Positions 47,397-56,142 are shown, counted from the first letter of the stretch. The stretch is DNA of 64,000 nt from Micromonospora sp. CB01531 (GCF_001905095.1 NZ_LWLS01000060.1:70467-134466), one strand, 5' to 3'. The notes: a model not told the origin generated them from the sequence alone. Numbers and translations are program-made.

Positions 47397-47828
47397 TCAG
47401 CGCTCGCCGTCCAGCACCGGCTTGAGGTCGAGTACCGGGGTGCCGTCCACCGCTTCGAGGTCGGCCACCCGCACTCGCAGGCCGGCCACCTCCCGCACCC
47501 GTACCCGGTGCAGTCCGATCGGGTTCGGGCGGTGCGGCGAGCGGGTGCCGAACACCCCGGTTTCCGGCCGGGACCGATCGCCCCGTGGGTGCACCACGAG
47601 CACGTCCCGCTGCGCCCGGTCCAACCAGGTCAGCACCAGCAGGTCCGCACCGGGCCCCAGGCCGCGCAACGCCGGGGCGTACGTCTCGTCGAAGACCAGC
47701 CACGCCTCCGGCGCCCCCTCGTCGCCCTGCTTCGGCGCCAGCGCCGGATCGGTCAGCGGGGACTCGACCCGGCCGACGGGCCGCAGCGCGTACAACGCGG
47801 CCTCAGGGCCGGACGGATGAGTATGCAT
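47397..47828 (-). CDS. TrmO/TsaA-family tRNA methyltransferase
   Basis: This 143-residue protein contains LYALRPVGRVESPLTDP, LLVLTWLDRAQRD and FGTRSPHRPNPIGLHRV, the conserved blocks of the TsaA/TrmO family, which methylates N6-threonylcarbamoyladenosine at tRNA position 37 with SAM. It ends about where the minimal family domain ends, without the C-terminal extension of E. coli TrmO. It starts MHTHPSG with no Shine-Dalgarno sequence. Confidence 0.85.
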   Translation of the reverse strand: MHTHPSGPEAALYALRPVGRVESPLTDPALAPKQGDEGAPEAWLVFDETYAPALRGLGPGADLLVLTWLDRAQRDVLVVHPRGDRSRPETGVFGTRSPHRPNPIGLHRVRVREVAGLRVRVADLEAVDGTPVLDLKPVLDGER

Positions 47829-47883
47829 CCGTACAACGTCGCACAGGGCGGTCCCGATGGCCAGGCGCGCCGCCGGGTCACCG

Positions 47884-48342
47884 CTACCCGCCGGCGACGG
47901 GGCCGCCGGGCCGGTCCGGGTCGGAGCGGACGTCCTCGGCGGAGGACAGGTCGGGGCGCAGCCGGGCGGCGCCGTTCAGATAGACGTGCGACAGGGCCGA
48001 CGCCGGCCGGGCGGTGACGACGTGAGCCAGCAACCGGACCACCCGCGACATGGCACCGGGCACGGCGATCTCGGTGGCGCACAGCAGCGGCACGTCGGTG
48101 AGCCCCAGCCGGCGGGCGGCCACCGCGGGGAAGCAGCTCACCAGGTCGGGCGTCGCGGTGAACAGGATGCTGATGACATCGACGGCGGTCAGGCCGTTGC
48201 GGCGTATCACCTCGGTGAGGAGCAACTGCGTCTGCGAGTCGACGACCTTGGGGTCGTCCCGCTCCACCTGGACCGCACCGCGCACCGCCCGGACGACGGC
48301 GGGCGGCTCGGCCCGGTGTCGGATCCGCTGTCCCGGTCGCAT
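47884..48342 (-). CDS. aroH: chorismate mutase, AroH class
   Basis: This 152-residue protein has AVRGAVQVERDDPKVV (catalytic Arg), EVIRRNGLTAVDVISILFTATPDL and CATEIAVPGAMSRVVRLLAHV, matching trimeric AroH chorismate mutases that convert chorismate to prephenate. GGAGG seven bases before the ATG fixes the start. About 20 extra C-terminal residues are Asp/Gly/Pro-rich. No other aromatic amino-acid gene is adjacent. Confidence 0.9.
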   Translation of the reverse strand: MRPGQRIRHRAEPPAVVRAVRGAVQVERDDPKVVDSQTQLLLTEVIRRNGLTAVDVISILFTATPDLVSCFPAVAARRLGLTDVPLLCATEIAVPGAMSRVVRLLAHVVTARPASALSHVYLNGAARLRPDLSSAEDVRSDPDRPGGPVAGG

Positions 48343-48419
48343 CTGGGCACCTCCGCTCGGGCGCGGTCGCCGTCGACGACGGCCGCGCGGTCGGTTCGCC
48401 GGCTGGTGACCGGCCCTGC

Positions 48420-49223
48420 CTAGGCCGTCGCGCCGGTGAACTGTCCCGGCTGCCGCCCCGCGCCGGCGGGGCCACGGTAGGCCTGGGCGATATCGAGCCA
48501 GCGGTCCGCCTCGGCGCCGATCGCGGTGAGCGCCAGGTCGCCCCGGTGGCGACGACGGGTCGCCATGAGGCAGAGGTCCACGGCCGGCCCGGTGATCCGC
48601 TCGCCGGAGTCGGCCGGACCGAACGTCCAGGACGCCCCCGAGGGCCCGGTCACCTCGAACCGCAGCTGCACGTCGGGTACGGCCAGGCCGCGGGACTGGT
48701 AGCCGAAGTCCCAGGTCCGTACCACGAACTCGACCAGATGCCGGATCCGGTCGCCGTACTGCCGGCGTACGCCGAGCGCGTCGGCGATGTCCTGACCATG
48801 GGCGAAGAGTTCCATCATGCCGGCCGCCGCGAGGACCGCCGCCGGCAGCGGGCGGACCAGCCACGGCACCAGCTGCCCGGGCGGCGTCGCGGTCAGCGCG
48901 TCGTCCACCGCCGCACGCTCGGCCCGCCAGCGCTTGAGCAGCACCTCCGGCGGCTCGGCCAGGTAGCCGGCCAGGGCGTGCTGGACGTTCGCGTTGAAGT
49001 CGGCGCTGAGCCCGGAGGTGAGCCGGGTGAAGGCGTCCGGGTCGCTGACCGCCAGCTCGGCCATCCGGAAGGTGGCCGCCAGGTGGGCGATCTGGTGGGC
49101 GATGGTCCAGCCGGGCGCCGGCGTCGGGCGCTCCCACCCGGCGGTGTCCAGGTCGGCCACCAACCTGTCCACGTCCTGGCCCTCGGCCGTCAGCTGGGCG
49201 TACACGTCGGGTTGTGCGGTCAC
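48420..49223 (-). CDS. TIGR03084-like DinB/mycothiol-maleylpyruvate isomerase-type protein
   Basis: This 267-residue protein has the N-terminal helical-bundle motif APGWTIAHQIAHLAATF (metal His), a later ELFAHGQDIADALG (His and Asp) and a C-terminal domain ending in a Gly-rich tail. It belongs to the DinB-like family that uses or carries mycothiol; the layout matches the actinobacterial TIGR03084 group. GAGAGGAAG precedes the GTG. Its reaction is unknown. Confidence 0.8.
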   Translation of the reverse strand: MTAQPDVYAQLTAEGQDVDRLVADLDTAGWERPTPAPGWTIAHQIAHLAATFRMAELAVSDPDAFTRLTSGLSADFNANVQHALAGYLAEPPEVLLKRWRAERAAVDDALTATPPGQLVPWLVRPLPAAVLAAAGMMELFAHGQDIADALGVRRQYGDRIRHLVEFVVRTWDFGYQSRGLAVPDVQLRFEVTGPSGASWTFGPADSGERITGPAVDLCLMATRRRHRGDLALTAIGAEADRWLDIAQAYRGPAGAGRQPGQFTGATA

Positions 49224-49253
49224 GGCTCTTCCTCTCGATCGGTCGGGCGCTGG

Positions 49254-49865
49254 TCAGGGAACCGGCCGGATGCCGGGTCCGGGATGGGCGGCGGGCGGCC
49301 CGGGTGGGGCGGACGGGTCCGGTCCGGCGTGCCGTGGCCGCCGGGTCCGCAGCAGCATCGCCACCGCGCCCAGGACCACCAGGCCGTCGACCACCAACAG
49401 CACCGCGCTGACCGGGTCGACGCCGTGCTGGTGTTCCGACACCGCCGCCGCCTCCGCCGGCACCGGCGCGGCCGGGGGTGGTACGCCGGTGCCGACGCTG
49501 AAGCGCCGGCTGCCCTGCGCCTCGCCGCCGTCGGCGAACTCGACGTGGTACGCGATGGTGAAGACACCGGGCCGCTGGATCGAGACGGCCTGGACGAGCC
49601 GGCGCCCGGCGGCGGTCGGCGTGTCGGACCGGTTGACCCGCCGGCCGTCCTCGGTGACGACGGCCAGGTGTGAGCGGGCCGCGACGGGGACCCGGGAGAA
49701 GGTCAGCTCCACGTGCGCCGGCGCGGCGGACAGGGCAGCCCCGTCGGCCGGGACACTGGCAGTGGCGTCGTCCCCGCCCGACGCCGCCGCGGGCGCGGCC
49801 GGCACGGCGAGCGCGACGGTGAGCACGGCCGGAACCACTGCCCGGATCAGGTGATGGCCGGCCAT
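49254..49865 (-). CDS. CopC-domain membrane protein
   Basis: This 203-residue protein has a signal peptide, a CopC-like beta domain (ASVPADGAALSAAPAHVELTFSR to YHVEFADGGEAQGSRRFSV) and a C-terminal TM (DPVSAVLLVVDGLVVLGAVAML). CopC proteins carry copper in the periplasm, but the usual N-terminal His of the mature protein is missing here, so copper binding is uncertain. A HQHG stretch near the membrane might compensate. It follows the His-rich membrane protein gene with almost no gap. Confidence 0.78.
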   Translation of the reverse strand: MAGHHLIRAVVPAVLTVALAVPAAPAAASGGDDATASVPADGAALSAAPAHVELTFSRVPVAARSHLAVVTEDGRRVNRSDTPTAAGRRLVQAVSIQRPGVFTIAYHVEFADGGEAQGSRRFSVGTGVPPPAAPVPAEAAAVSEHQHGVDPVSAVLLVVDGLVVLGAVAMLLRTRRPRHAGPDPSAPPGPPAAHPGPGIRPVP

Positions 49866-49866
49866 C

Positions 49867-50463
49867 TCAGGCGGGCATCGGCGAGGACGGCATCGGCTCG
49901 CGGTACGGGCGGTGGCTCGCTGCGCACGCGCAGGACATGGCCGCGCTCTCGGCCGGGCTAGGCCTCAGGTGCAGGTACATCGCGACCACCATCGGGATGA
50001 AGACCACCGAGTTGTAGAACAGGTGCAGCTCCACCCTCGGCAGGACCAGCTGCAGGATGCTGGTCGGCACCTTCGCGCCGAAGAGATAGGCGCCGGTCTG
50101 GGCCTGGATGAACAGCAGGGCGTGCTCGATGTGGTGCCAGAATTGCAGGGCGAGTGAGATCGTCCACCAGGTGCGGGCCCGCCCCACGAAGCCCGGTCGC
50201 AGCAGGAACAGGCCCACGAGCATGAGCAGCGCGTATCCGTAGTGGAGCCACTCCGAGGTGACCAGCCAGGGGTAGAACTGGCCGAGCACACCGCGGGCCG
50301 CCGGCCGGGGTTTGCCGAGCACCCAGATCTGGTAGGCCTGCACCAGGTGCTCGGCCCAGTGCGCCACGACGATGAGCAGGTAGAGCCGGACCGCCGCCTG
50401 GTGGTACCGGCCGTTGATCCGGGCGACGAGGCCTCGGCCGCGCTCTGCCTCATGGACGCGCAT
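49867..50463 (-). CDS. His-rich polytopic membrane protein
   Basis: This 198-residue protein has about five TMs with His pairs inside the membrane region: LIVVAHWAEHLVQAYQIWVL and QFWHHIEHALLFIQAQTG, and a later VELHLFYN. Such His could bind metal or heme. The second ATG (50463) is chosen because GGAGA lies seven bases upstream. The CopC-like gene begins one base after its end, suggesting a shared metal-related role (inference). No named family is recognised. Confidence 0.65.
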   Translation of the reverse strand: MRVHEAERGRGLVARINGRYHQAAVRLYLLIVVAHWAEHLVQAYQIWVLGKPRPAARGVLGQFYPWLVTSEWLHYGYALLMLVGLFLLRPGFVGRARTWWTISLALQFWHHIEHALLFIQAQTGAYLFGAKVPTSILQLVLPRVELHLFYNSVVFIPMVVAMYLHLRPSPAESAAMSCACAASHRPYREPMPSSPMPA

Positions 50464-50861
50464 GACTGTCTCCATCCGTGTGACTGGGCTGCACCAGCCA
50501 CGCTAGCGGCGTCCGGACCCGCCATGCTCTTCGATGTTGCGCAGTTCGGTGGAGCGCCGACTGAGGTGTCTCACACCGCTCTGAACTGCTCGGTTCTGGT
50601 TAGCAACTGGGAAGATGCGGCGTCTGCTCGGCGATCCGGACGATAGGACCGCCCGCACCGGGCCAGCGCCACCCGGCCCGTGCGGAGCCCGACCGGGCGG
50701 CCGCTGTCGGTCCGTCCCGGCGCGCGGCGGATCGGGCCGGCGTGCCGCCGGCGCCCCTACGGGTCTCGCAGCTGGGCGGCGTCCGCGGCGGTCGCCCGCT
50801 GCCGCCGGACCCAGTGCCGGCTCCCGACCAGTGCTCCTCACCGACGACAGGAGACACGCCA
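50464..50861. other. divergent intergenic region at the left edge of the enediyne locus
   Basis: These 398 bp separate the minus-strand membrane protein from the plus-strand E8-like gene and should hold promoters for both. The part 50500-50640 is less GC-rich. Open frames here lack start signals. I could not assign a convincing -35/-10 pair. It is a plausible left boundary of the biosynthetic cluster. Confidence 0.45.
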
Positions 50862-51431
50862 GTGCAACCGAGTACCCCTGATGCCGACTTGGCAGTGACG
50901 ATGACGTTGGAGGCGTTCGCCGACACGATCCTTCCCGGCGAGAAGCGGTCGCCCGACGATCGCAGCGTCGCCGGGGTCTCCGCCGGCGGCGGCGCGGTCG
51001 CGTCGGGCGCGGTGGACGTGCTGCGCACTCCGGAAGGCGGGATGGCCCCCGCCCTGGACGGCCTGGCCGAAGCGCTCAACGGCCACGCCCGCCGGTACGC
51101 CCAGGAGCACCGGCTCACGCCCGACGCGGACGTACCGCCGTTCGTGGCGCTCGCCTACCCGGACCGGGTGGCGTTGGTGCAGGAGCTTACCGCCGTGGAC
51201 CACCCCGAGCGGGAGGCCTGGGTGAGCCTGGCCATGTTCAGCACGATCGCCTTCGACGCCGCCGCGCACCTGCACACCACCGACGCGCTCGCCGCCGGCC
51301 ACCCCGGTCTGGCCACCCTCGGCTACTACCCACCCGACCGGGACGGGATCTGGCGGTTCCCGGAGTACTCCTACGGCCGGGTGCTCGCCCGTCCACACCC
51401 CGACACGACCCCCTCAGGGAGCCCGGCATGA
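50862..51431 (+). CDS. E8-like small protein, GMC oxidoreductase partner
   Basis: This 189-residue protein contains MTLEAFADTILPGEKRSPDD, AYPDRVALVQELTAVDHPER and a C-terminal LGYYPPDRDGIWRFPEYSYGRVLA. It resembles small subunits paired with GMC oxidoreductases (DUF5987-like). Its ATGA overlap with the oxidoreductase gene and its size suggest it corresponds to the E8 protein of nine-membered enediyne loci, which is from memory and inference. AGGAGA precedes GTG 50862. No signal peptide is obvious. Confidence 0.68.
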   Translation: MQPSTPDADLAVTMTLEAFADTILPGEKRSPDDRSVAGVSAGGGAVASGAVDVLRTPEGGMAPALDGLAEALNGHARRYAQEHRLTPDADVPPFVALAYPDRVALVQELTAVDHPEREAWVSLAMFSTIAFDAAAHLHTTDALAAGHPGLATLGYYPPDRDGIWRFPEYSYGRVLARPHPDTTPSGSPA

Positions 51432-53083
51432 CGGTTACCGAGAAGACCGACGTCCTCGTGATCGGCAGCGGCTTCGGCGGCGCGATCACCGCCTACCACC
51501 TGGCAGCCGGCGGCGCCCGGGTGGTCGTGCTGGAACGCGGCCCGTGGCTGCAGGGCGAGGAGTTCGACCAGGACTTCAAGTTCGGATCGTCCTCGACCCG
51601 GGTGTTCGACTTCGTCATCGGCGACGGGATGAGCGTGCTCAGCGGCAACTGCGTCGGCGGTGGCAGCGTCGTCTACTTCGCCGCCATGCCCCGCGCGCCC
51701 CGCTTCGTCTTCGACCGGCAGGGCAGCATCGGCCGTCGCATGTGGCCCGCCGCCATCTCCCGGGACACCCTGGACCCCTGGTACGACCGGGTCGCCGAGG
51801 CGTTGCCGGTCAGCCAGCAGACCTGGACCGACGTGCCGTACTCCGGCGGGCTGTTCGGCGCGGCCTGCGCCCACGCCGGTCGGACCGCCAACCCGGTCCC
51901 GGTCGCCATCGACCGGGAGCGCTGCACCAATTGCAACTGGATGATGTCCGGGTGCCGCTTCGACGCGAAGCGGTCCCTGCTGCTGAACTACCTCCCGGCC
52001 GCCCTGGCCCACGGCGCGCAGATCCGGCCGATGCACGAGGTGCAGTACCTGGCCCGCACCGACGACGGCGGCTACCGGGTGCACTACCGCGTCCTGGACG
52101 AGGTCGACTACCGGGCCGAGGTCGGCGCCGGGGCGATCGACGCCCGGATCGTCGTGCTCGCCGCCGGAGCGGGCGCCACCCCGGTGATCCTGCAACGTTC
52201 CGAGCCGCACCTCGGGCCGATGCCGTCGGCCGTCGGCCGGTACTTCTCCGGCAACGGGGAACGGCTCAACACCGCGGTCTTCGACGAGGACCGGGTGCGC
52301 GACGTGCTCGGCCTGTCCCGAGCCGACGGTGTGCCGTACGAGGGCTACCAGATCGGCAAGGGGCCGTGCGTGGCCAGCTGGGACCGGTTGGACGGATCAC
52401 TGCCCGAGTACACCCGCTTCTCGCTGGAGCAGCTGTACTTCCCGCCCGGCTTCGGCACCATCCTCGCCCAGGTGCCGGACGCCGTTGGCCCCACCTGGTT
52501 CGGCGTGGAGAAGAAGGAACTGCTCCGCCGGTGGCGGTCCTGGCTGACCATCTTCACGATGAGCGAGGACGACAACGAGGGGGTGTTCGGGCCGCCCCCG
52601 GAGTCCGGCAACTCGCAGCGGCTGTCCCAGCAGATGCTCGGCCGGGGGGCGCTGCGCTACCGGCCGACGTCCAACACGCTGCGCGGCTGGGCCGAGTCGG
52701 ACGCGGCGGTGCGGGACATCCTCGAACGCGACGGGCTATCCCGGGTGATGCCGTGGACCAACGAGGTGGTGGGCGCCTACACCGTGCACCCGCTGGCGTC
52801 CTGCCGAATCGGGGACGACCCGGCCAGCTCCGCCCTGGACGACCGGCACGAGCTGCGCGACCACCCCGGCATCTTCGTGACCGACGGATCCGCCGTGCCG
52901 GGCGCCCTCACCGTCAATCCGGCCATGACCATCGCGGCGCTCGCCGAACGCGCGGTGCCGGCCATCGTGCGGGCCGCCCAGGAGCGGGGTGTGCAGGTCC
53001 GCTACGGCGCTCCGTCGCCGGACGGCGGCACCGCGGGTCGGCGCGGGGTCCTGCCCCTGGTGGCCGGCCGCGCCGCGAACTGA
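51428..53083 (+). CDS. GMC-type flavin oxidoreductase (E9-like)
   Basis: This 551-residue flavoenzyme has the FAD motif VLVIGSGFGGAITAYHLAAG (residues 9-28), the GMC block SGNCVGGGSVVYFAAMPRAP, a Cys-containing CTNCNWMMSGCRFDAK and the C-terminal active region ASCRIGDDPASS and VTDGSAVPGALTVNPAMTI. It resembles cholesterol oxidase-type enzymes. A GMC-like oxidoreductase called E9 is known in nine-membered enediyne clusters, so it may tailor the polyene or core; this is inference. It is coupled to the upstream gene. Confidence 0.85.
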   Translation: MTVTEKTDVLVIGSGFGGAITAYHLAAGGARVVVLERGPWLQGEEFDQDFKFGSSSTRVFDFVIGDGMSVLSGNCVGGGSVVYFAAMPRAPRFVFDRQGSIGRRMWPAAISRDTLDPWYDRVAEALPVSQQTWTDVPYSGGLFGAACAHAGRTANPVPVAIDRERCTNCNWMMSGCRFDAKRSLLLNYLPAALAHGAQIRPMHEVQYLARTDDGGYRVHYRVLDEVDYRAEVGAGAIDARIVVLAAGAGATPVILQRSEPHLGPMPSAVGRYFSGNGERLNTAVFDEDRVRDVLGLSRADGVPYEGYQIGKGPCVASWDRLDGSLPEYTRFSLEQLYFPPGFGTILAQVPDAVGPTWFGVEKKELLRRWRSWLTIFTMSEDDNEGVFGPPPESGNSQRLSQQMLGRGALRYRPTSNTLRGWAESDAAVRDILERDGLSRVMPWTNEVVGAYTVHPLASCRIGDDPASSALDDRHELRDHPGIFVTDGSAVPGALTVNPAMTIAALAERAVPAIVRAAQERGVQVRYGAPSPDGGTAGRRGVLPLVAGRAAN

Positions 53084-53125
53084 GCGGGTGGCGGGCCGTT
53101 GCCCGGCCGCCGCGGCGGACCGGCG

Positions 53126-53587
53126 TCACCGGGGCGGGACATGATCCGGGTTGGGGCGGGTGGTCACCTCCGCGGGGGTGAGTGGCCGTTCGCACTCGAC
53201 GCAGTGCATCACGGCCTGGGCCGCGCCCCCGCAGCCGTCGTGCTCGGCGATCCGAGGCGCGCCGGCCGGGCCCGCGAAATGCCGGTCTCCCCACTGCATC
53301 AGGGCCAGGATCACGGGCACCAGCTCCCGGCCGCGGTCGGTGAGGTGGTACTCGTGCCGCAGCGGGCGTTCCTGGTAGGGCACCCGCTGCAGCACGCCCC
53401 CGTCCACCAGGGTGCCGAGCCGGTCGGCCAGCACGTTGCGGGCGATCCCGAGGTTGCGCAGGAACACGTCGAAGCGGGTCGCGCCGACCAGCGCCTCCCG
53501 GACGATCAGCAGGCTCCACCGCTCGCCGACCACGTCGAGAGAACGGGCGATCGAGCAGGTCTGGCCTGTGTAGATCCGGTTGTACAT
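53126..53587 (-). CDS. HxlR-family transcriptional regulator
   Basis: This 153-residue protein has CSIARSLDVVGERWSLLIVREAL, ARNVLADRLGTLVDGGVLQRV and YHLTDRGRELVPVILALMQWG, the HxlR winged-helix pattern with an N-terminal Cys. A C-terminal extension with CGGAAQAVMHCVEC looks zinc-binding. The ATG is six bases after TAAGAT, so it is probably leaderless, and an inverted repeat covers that box. It is divergent from the AhpD-like genes and may control the enediyne locus. Confidence 0.88.
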   Translation of the reverse strand: MYNRIYTGQTCSIARSLDVVGERWSLLIVREALVGATRFDVFLRNLGIARNVLADRLGTLVDGGVLQRVPYQERPLRHEYHLTDRGRELVPVILALMQWGDRHFAGPAGAPRIAEHDGCGGAAQAVMHCVECERPLTPAEVTTRPNPDHVPPR

Positions 53588-53589
53588 CC

Positions 53590-53605
53590 GGTCATCTTAG
53601 TGACC
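53590..53605. promoter_or_regulatory. operator-like repeat over the hxlR -10 box
   Basis: GGTCA and TGACC form an inverted repeat around six bases. The minus-strand -10 box TAAGAT (53594-53599) lies inside it, six bases before the regulator ATG. This is the expected layout for autoregulation, and the divergent AhpD-like gene could be under the same site. Confidence 0.5.
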
Positions 53606-53669
53606 GCGTCGACATCGACCGATGATGACGGACCGCCGGGCGGCGCCGTCCGGGACGAGGGAGTGGACT

Positions 53670-54782
53670 GTGCGAGGCTGGCTGCTCAGGACGGCCGTGC
53701 GCCGGTCGATTGTGGAGATCCGGTACGTGACACCGGTGCTACCGGCGGCGGCCCCGCCGCCGGTGGCCGCGCTCTATGACCAGGTCGAGCGGGACTTCGG
53801 TGTACTCGCACCACCGGTGGTGCTGCACTCGCCCGAGCCGGACGCGCTCGCGGCCTGCTGGGCGATGCTGCGCGAGACCCTGGTCGCGGCCGGACGGGTG
53901 GACCGGGGGGTCAAGGAGGCGGTGGCGGCGGCTGTCTCCGTCGCCAACCGGTGTCCGTACTGCGTGGAGGTGCACGGCACCGCCCTGGACGCCCTGGCCG
54001 GCGGCCCGGACGCCACGGCGGTCGCGCGGGACCGGGTCGACCTCGTCACCGACCCCGAGGTGCGGCGGATGGCGACCTGGGCCCGGCACAGCGGGGTCCG
54101 TGAGCCGTCCGACCGTCCCGCGCCCCCGTTCGGGCCGGCGCAGGCGCCGGAGGTGATCGGCGTCGCGGTGACCTTCCACTACATCAACCGCATGGTGAAC
54201 ATCTTCCTGGACGACTCGCCGCTGCCGGCGGCGGCGCCGGTCGCCGTGCAGTCGGCGTTGCGCCGGCTGCTGCGTACGGTGATGCGGCACACCGGCCGGA
54301 CGGCCCGCGCCGCCGGTACCGCACGGGGCCAACTGCCGCCGGCCGCCCTCCCGGCGGACCTCGCCTGGGCGCGGGGTTCCGCGCCCGTGGCGGACGCCTT
54401 CGCCCGCGCCGGCGCGGCCATCGAGGCCGCCGGCGCCCGGGCGCTCGCCCCCGAGGTGCGGGACCGGGTGGTGGCCGAGGTGAGCCGGTGGGACGGCCGG
54501 CCGCTCGGCCCGAGCCGGTCCTGGACCCGGGCGACCGTCGCCGACCTGCCGGCGGCGCAGCGGCCGGTCGCCCGGTTGGCTCTGCTCGCGGCCCTCGCCT
54601 CCTATCAGGTGGACGCGTCGGTGATCGACGACGCGCGAGGGGCCGGCCTGGACGACCGGGGGCTGATCGCGGCGACCTCCTGGGCCAGCCTCACCGCGGC
54701 ACGCCGGATCGGCACCTGGATGTGGGCCGGCGCCGGCCCGGCCACCGGGAGCCGGACCCCGGGGCAGCCCGCCGAGCGGTGA
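53670..54782 (+). CDS. two-domain AhpD-like (carboxymuconolactone decarboxylase) protein, copy 1
   Basis: This 370-residue protein has an AhpD active-site block KEAVAAAVSVANRCPYCVEV with Glu83, Cys95, Cys98 and His102. The C-terminal half has the same helical layout without the Cys pair. AhpD-fold proteins reduce peroxides or handle reactive acids through the CxxC. GGGAG before GTG 53670 supports the start, though ATG 53622 is possible. It has a paralogue 280 bp downstream, also plus strand, and lies at the edge of the enediyne genes. Confidence 0.78.
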   Translation: MRGWLLRTAVRRSIVEIRYVTPVLPAAAPPPVAALYDQVERDFGVLAPPVVLHSPEPDALAACWAMLRETLVAAGRVDRGVKEAVAAAVSVANRCPYCVEVHGTALDALAGGPDATAVARDRVDLVTDPEVRRMATWARHSGVREPSDRPAPPFGPAQAPEVIGVAVTFHYINRMVNIFLDDSPLPAAAPVAVQSALRRLLRTVMRHTGRTARAAGTARGQLPPAALPADLAWARGSAPVADAFARAGAAIEAAGARALAPEVRDRVVAEVSRWDGRPLGPSRSWTRATVADLPAAQRPVARLALLAALASYQVDASVIDDARGAGLDDRGLIAATSWASLTAARRIGTWMWAGAGPATGSRTPGQPAER

Positions 54783-55062
54783 GCCGGCGTGTCGGGCCGG
54801 CACGGGTCGCGCCGTGGGCCCGCCACGGCGGCTCAGGTTCGCACGCTCGGAGTTCTGCCACCTCGGTGCGGTCGGTCATTCTGGCACCAGTCCCGCCGTT
54901 CCGGGGCGGTGGCCGCCGGTCGGGGGCCCGACGGCGCCCACCACGACCGGCCTGCCGGAGGGGACCGACCTCCGCTCCGGCCCTGCCGGGACCCCGTCCC
55001 GCCGGAGCCGGGACAAGTCGGACTCCGGTCCCGGCCCACGTCAGCACAACCATGGAGGCGGA

Positions 55063-56142
55063 GTGCTCGCCAGCCGGGTCGTTTCATCGGTCGTCCAGCG
55101 TCAGGTCAAGTACGTCAAGCCCGTCCCACAGGAATCCGCCAAGGGCATCGTCGCCGAGGTGTACGACCAGGTGGCGGGGGAGATGCGCCTGGTGGTCCCA
55201 CCGGTGCTGCTGCACTCGCCGTCGCCGCCGGCCACCGCCGCGTACTGGATGCTGATGCGGGAGCCGCTGACCACCGGCGGCGTGGTGGACCGGTCGGCGA
55301 AGGAGGCCGTGGCCTCCGCCGTGTCGGTGGCGAACATCTGCCCGTACTGCCTCGACATGCACAGCACCAACATGTACGGCCTGGCGGGCCCCGACGACGC
55401 GGAGGCGATCGCCACGGACCGGCTGGACGACGTGCGCGACGAGCGCCTCCGGCGGCTGGCCGGCTGGGCTCGCGAGGCGCACCTGCTGGATGCGCCGATG
55501 CCGTCGGGAGCCGTGTTCACCGAGGCCGAGCGCCCCGAGCTGGTGGGGGTGATGGTCGCCTTCCACTACCTGACCCGGATGGTCAACGTCTTCCTCGCCA
55601 GCTTCCTGCTGCCGCCGCGGTTGTCGCCGGCCGCCCGCCGGCGGGCCAAGCAGGGCATCAGTCACCTGCTCAGCCCCACCCTGCGCGGCGCGTTCCCGCC
55701 GGGCCGGTCGCTGTCGCTGCTGCCGCCCGCCGCGCTGCCGGTGGACGCCGGCTGGGCCGCCGGGAACCACGTGGTGGCCGAGGCGGTTTCCCGGGCGTAC
55801 GCGGCGCTGGAGGCGGCCGGCGAGCGGGCGCTGTCGCCTGAGGTCCGGGCGCTGGTGCACACCCGGCTGGCGGACTGGCGGGGTGAGGAGACCGGGCTGA
55901 GCCGGCAGTGGTGCGAGGACCTCGTCGCCGGGCTGCCCGCGGCGGAGCGGGCCGCCGCGCGGTTGGCCCTGCTCACCGCTCTCGCCTCCCATCAGGTGGA
56001 CGAGAGCGTGGTGGAGGACTTCCGGCGCCACGACCCCGACGACCGGCGCCTGGTCGAGGCGGCGGCCTGGGCCAGCTACACCGTCGCCCGCCGGATCGGT
56101 GCCCGCTACGTGCCGGCCCAGTCGGGGCCCGCCGGGGGCTGA
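55063..56142 (+). CDS. two-domain AhpD-like protein, copy 2
   Basis: This 359-residue paralogue of the preceding gene has KEAVASAVSVANICPYCLDM with Glu81, Cys93, Cys96 and His100, and MVAFHYLTRMVNVFLASFLL, shared with copy 1 (TFHYINRMVNIF). The second half again lacks the Cys pair. GGAGG lies just upstream of GTG 55063. Its position between an enediyne-type oxidoreductase and the core cassette suggests a part in biosynthesis or self-protection, which is inference. Confidence 0.78.
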   Translation: MLASRVVSSVVQRQVKYVKPVPQESAKGIVAEVYDQVAGEMRLVVPPVLLHSPSPPATAAYWMLMREPLTTGGVVDRSAKEAVASAVSVANICPYCLDMHSTNMYGLAGPDDAEAIATDRLDDVRDERLRRLAGWAREAHLLDAPMPSGAVFTEAERPELVGVMVAFHYLTRMVNVFLASFLLPPRLSPAARRRAKQGISHLLSPTLRGAFPPGRSLSLLPPAALPVDAGWAAGNHVVAEAVSRAYAALEAAGERALSPEVRALVHTRLADWRGEETGLSRQWCEDLVAGLPAAERAAARLALLTALASHQVDESVVEDFRRHDPDDRRLVEAAAWASYTVARRIGARYVPAQSGPAGG

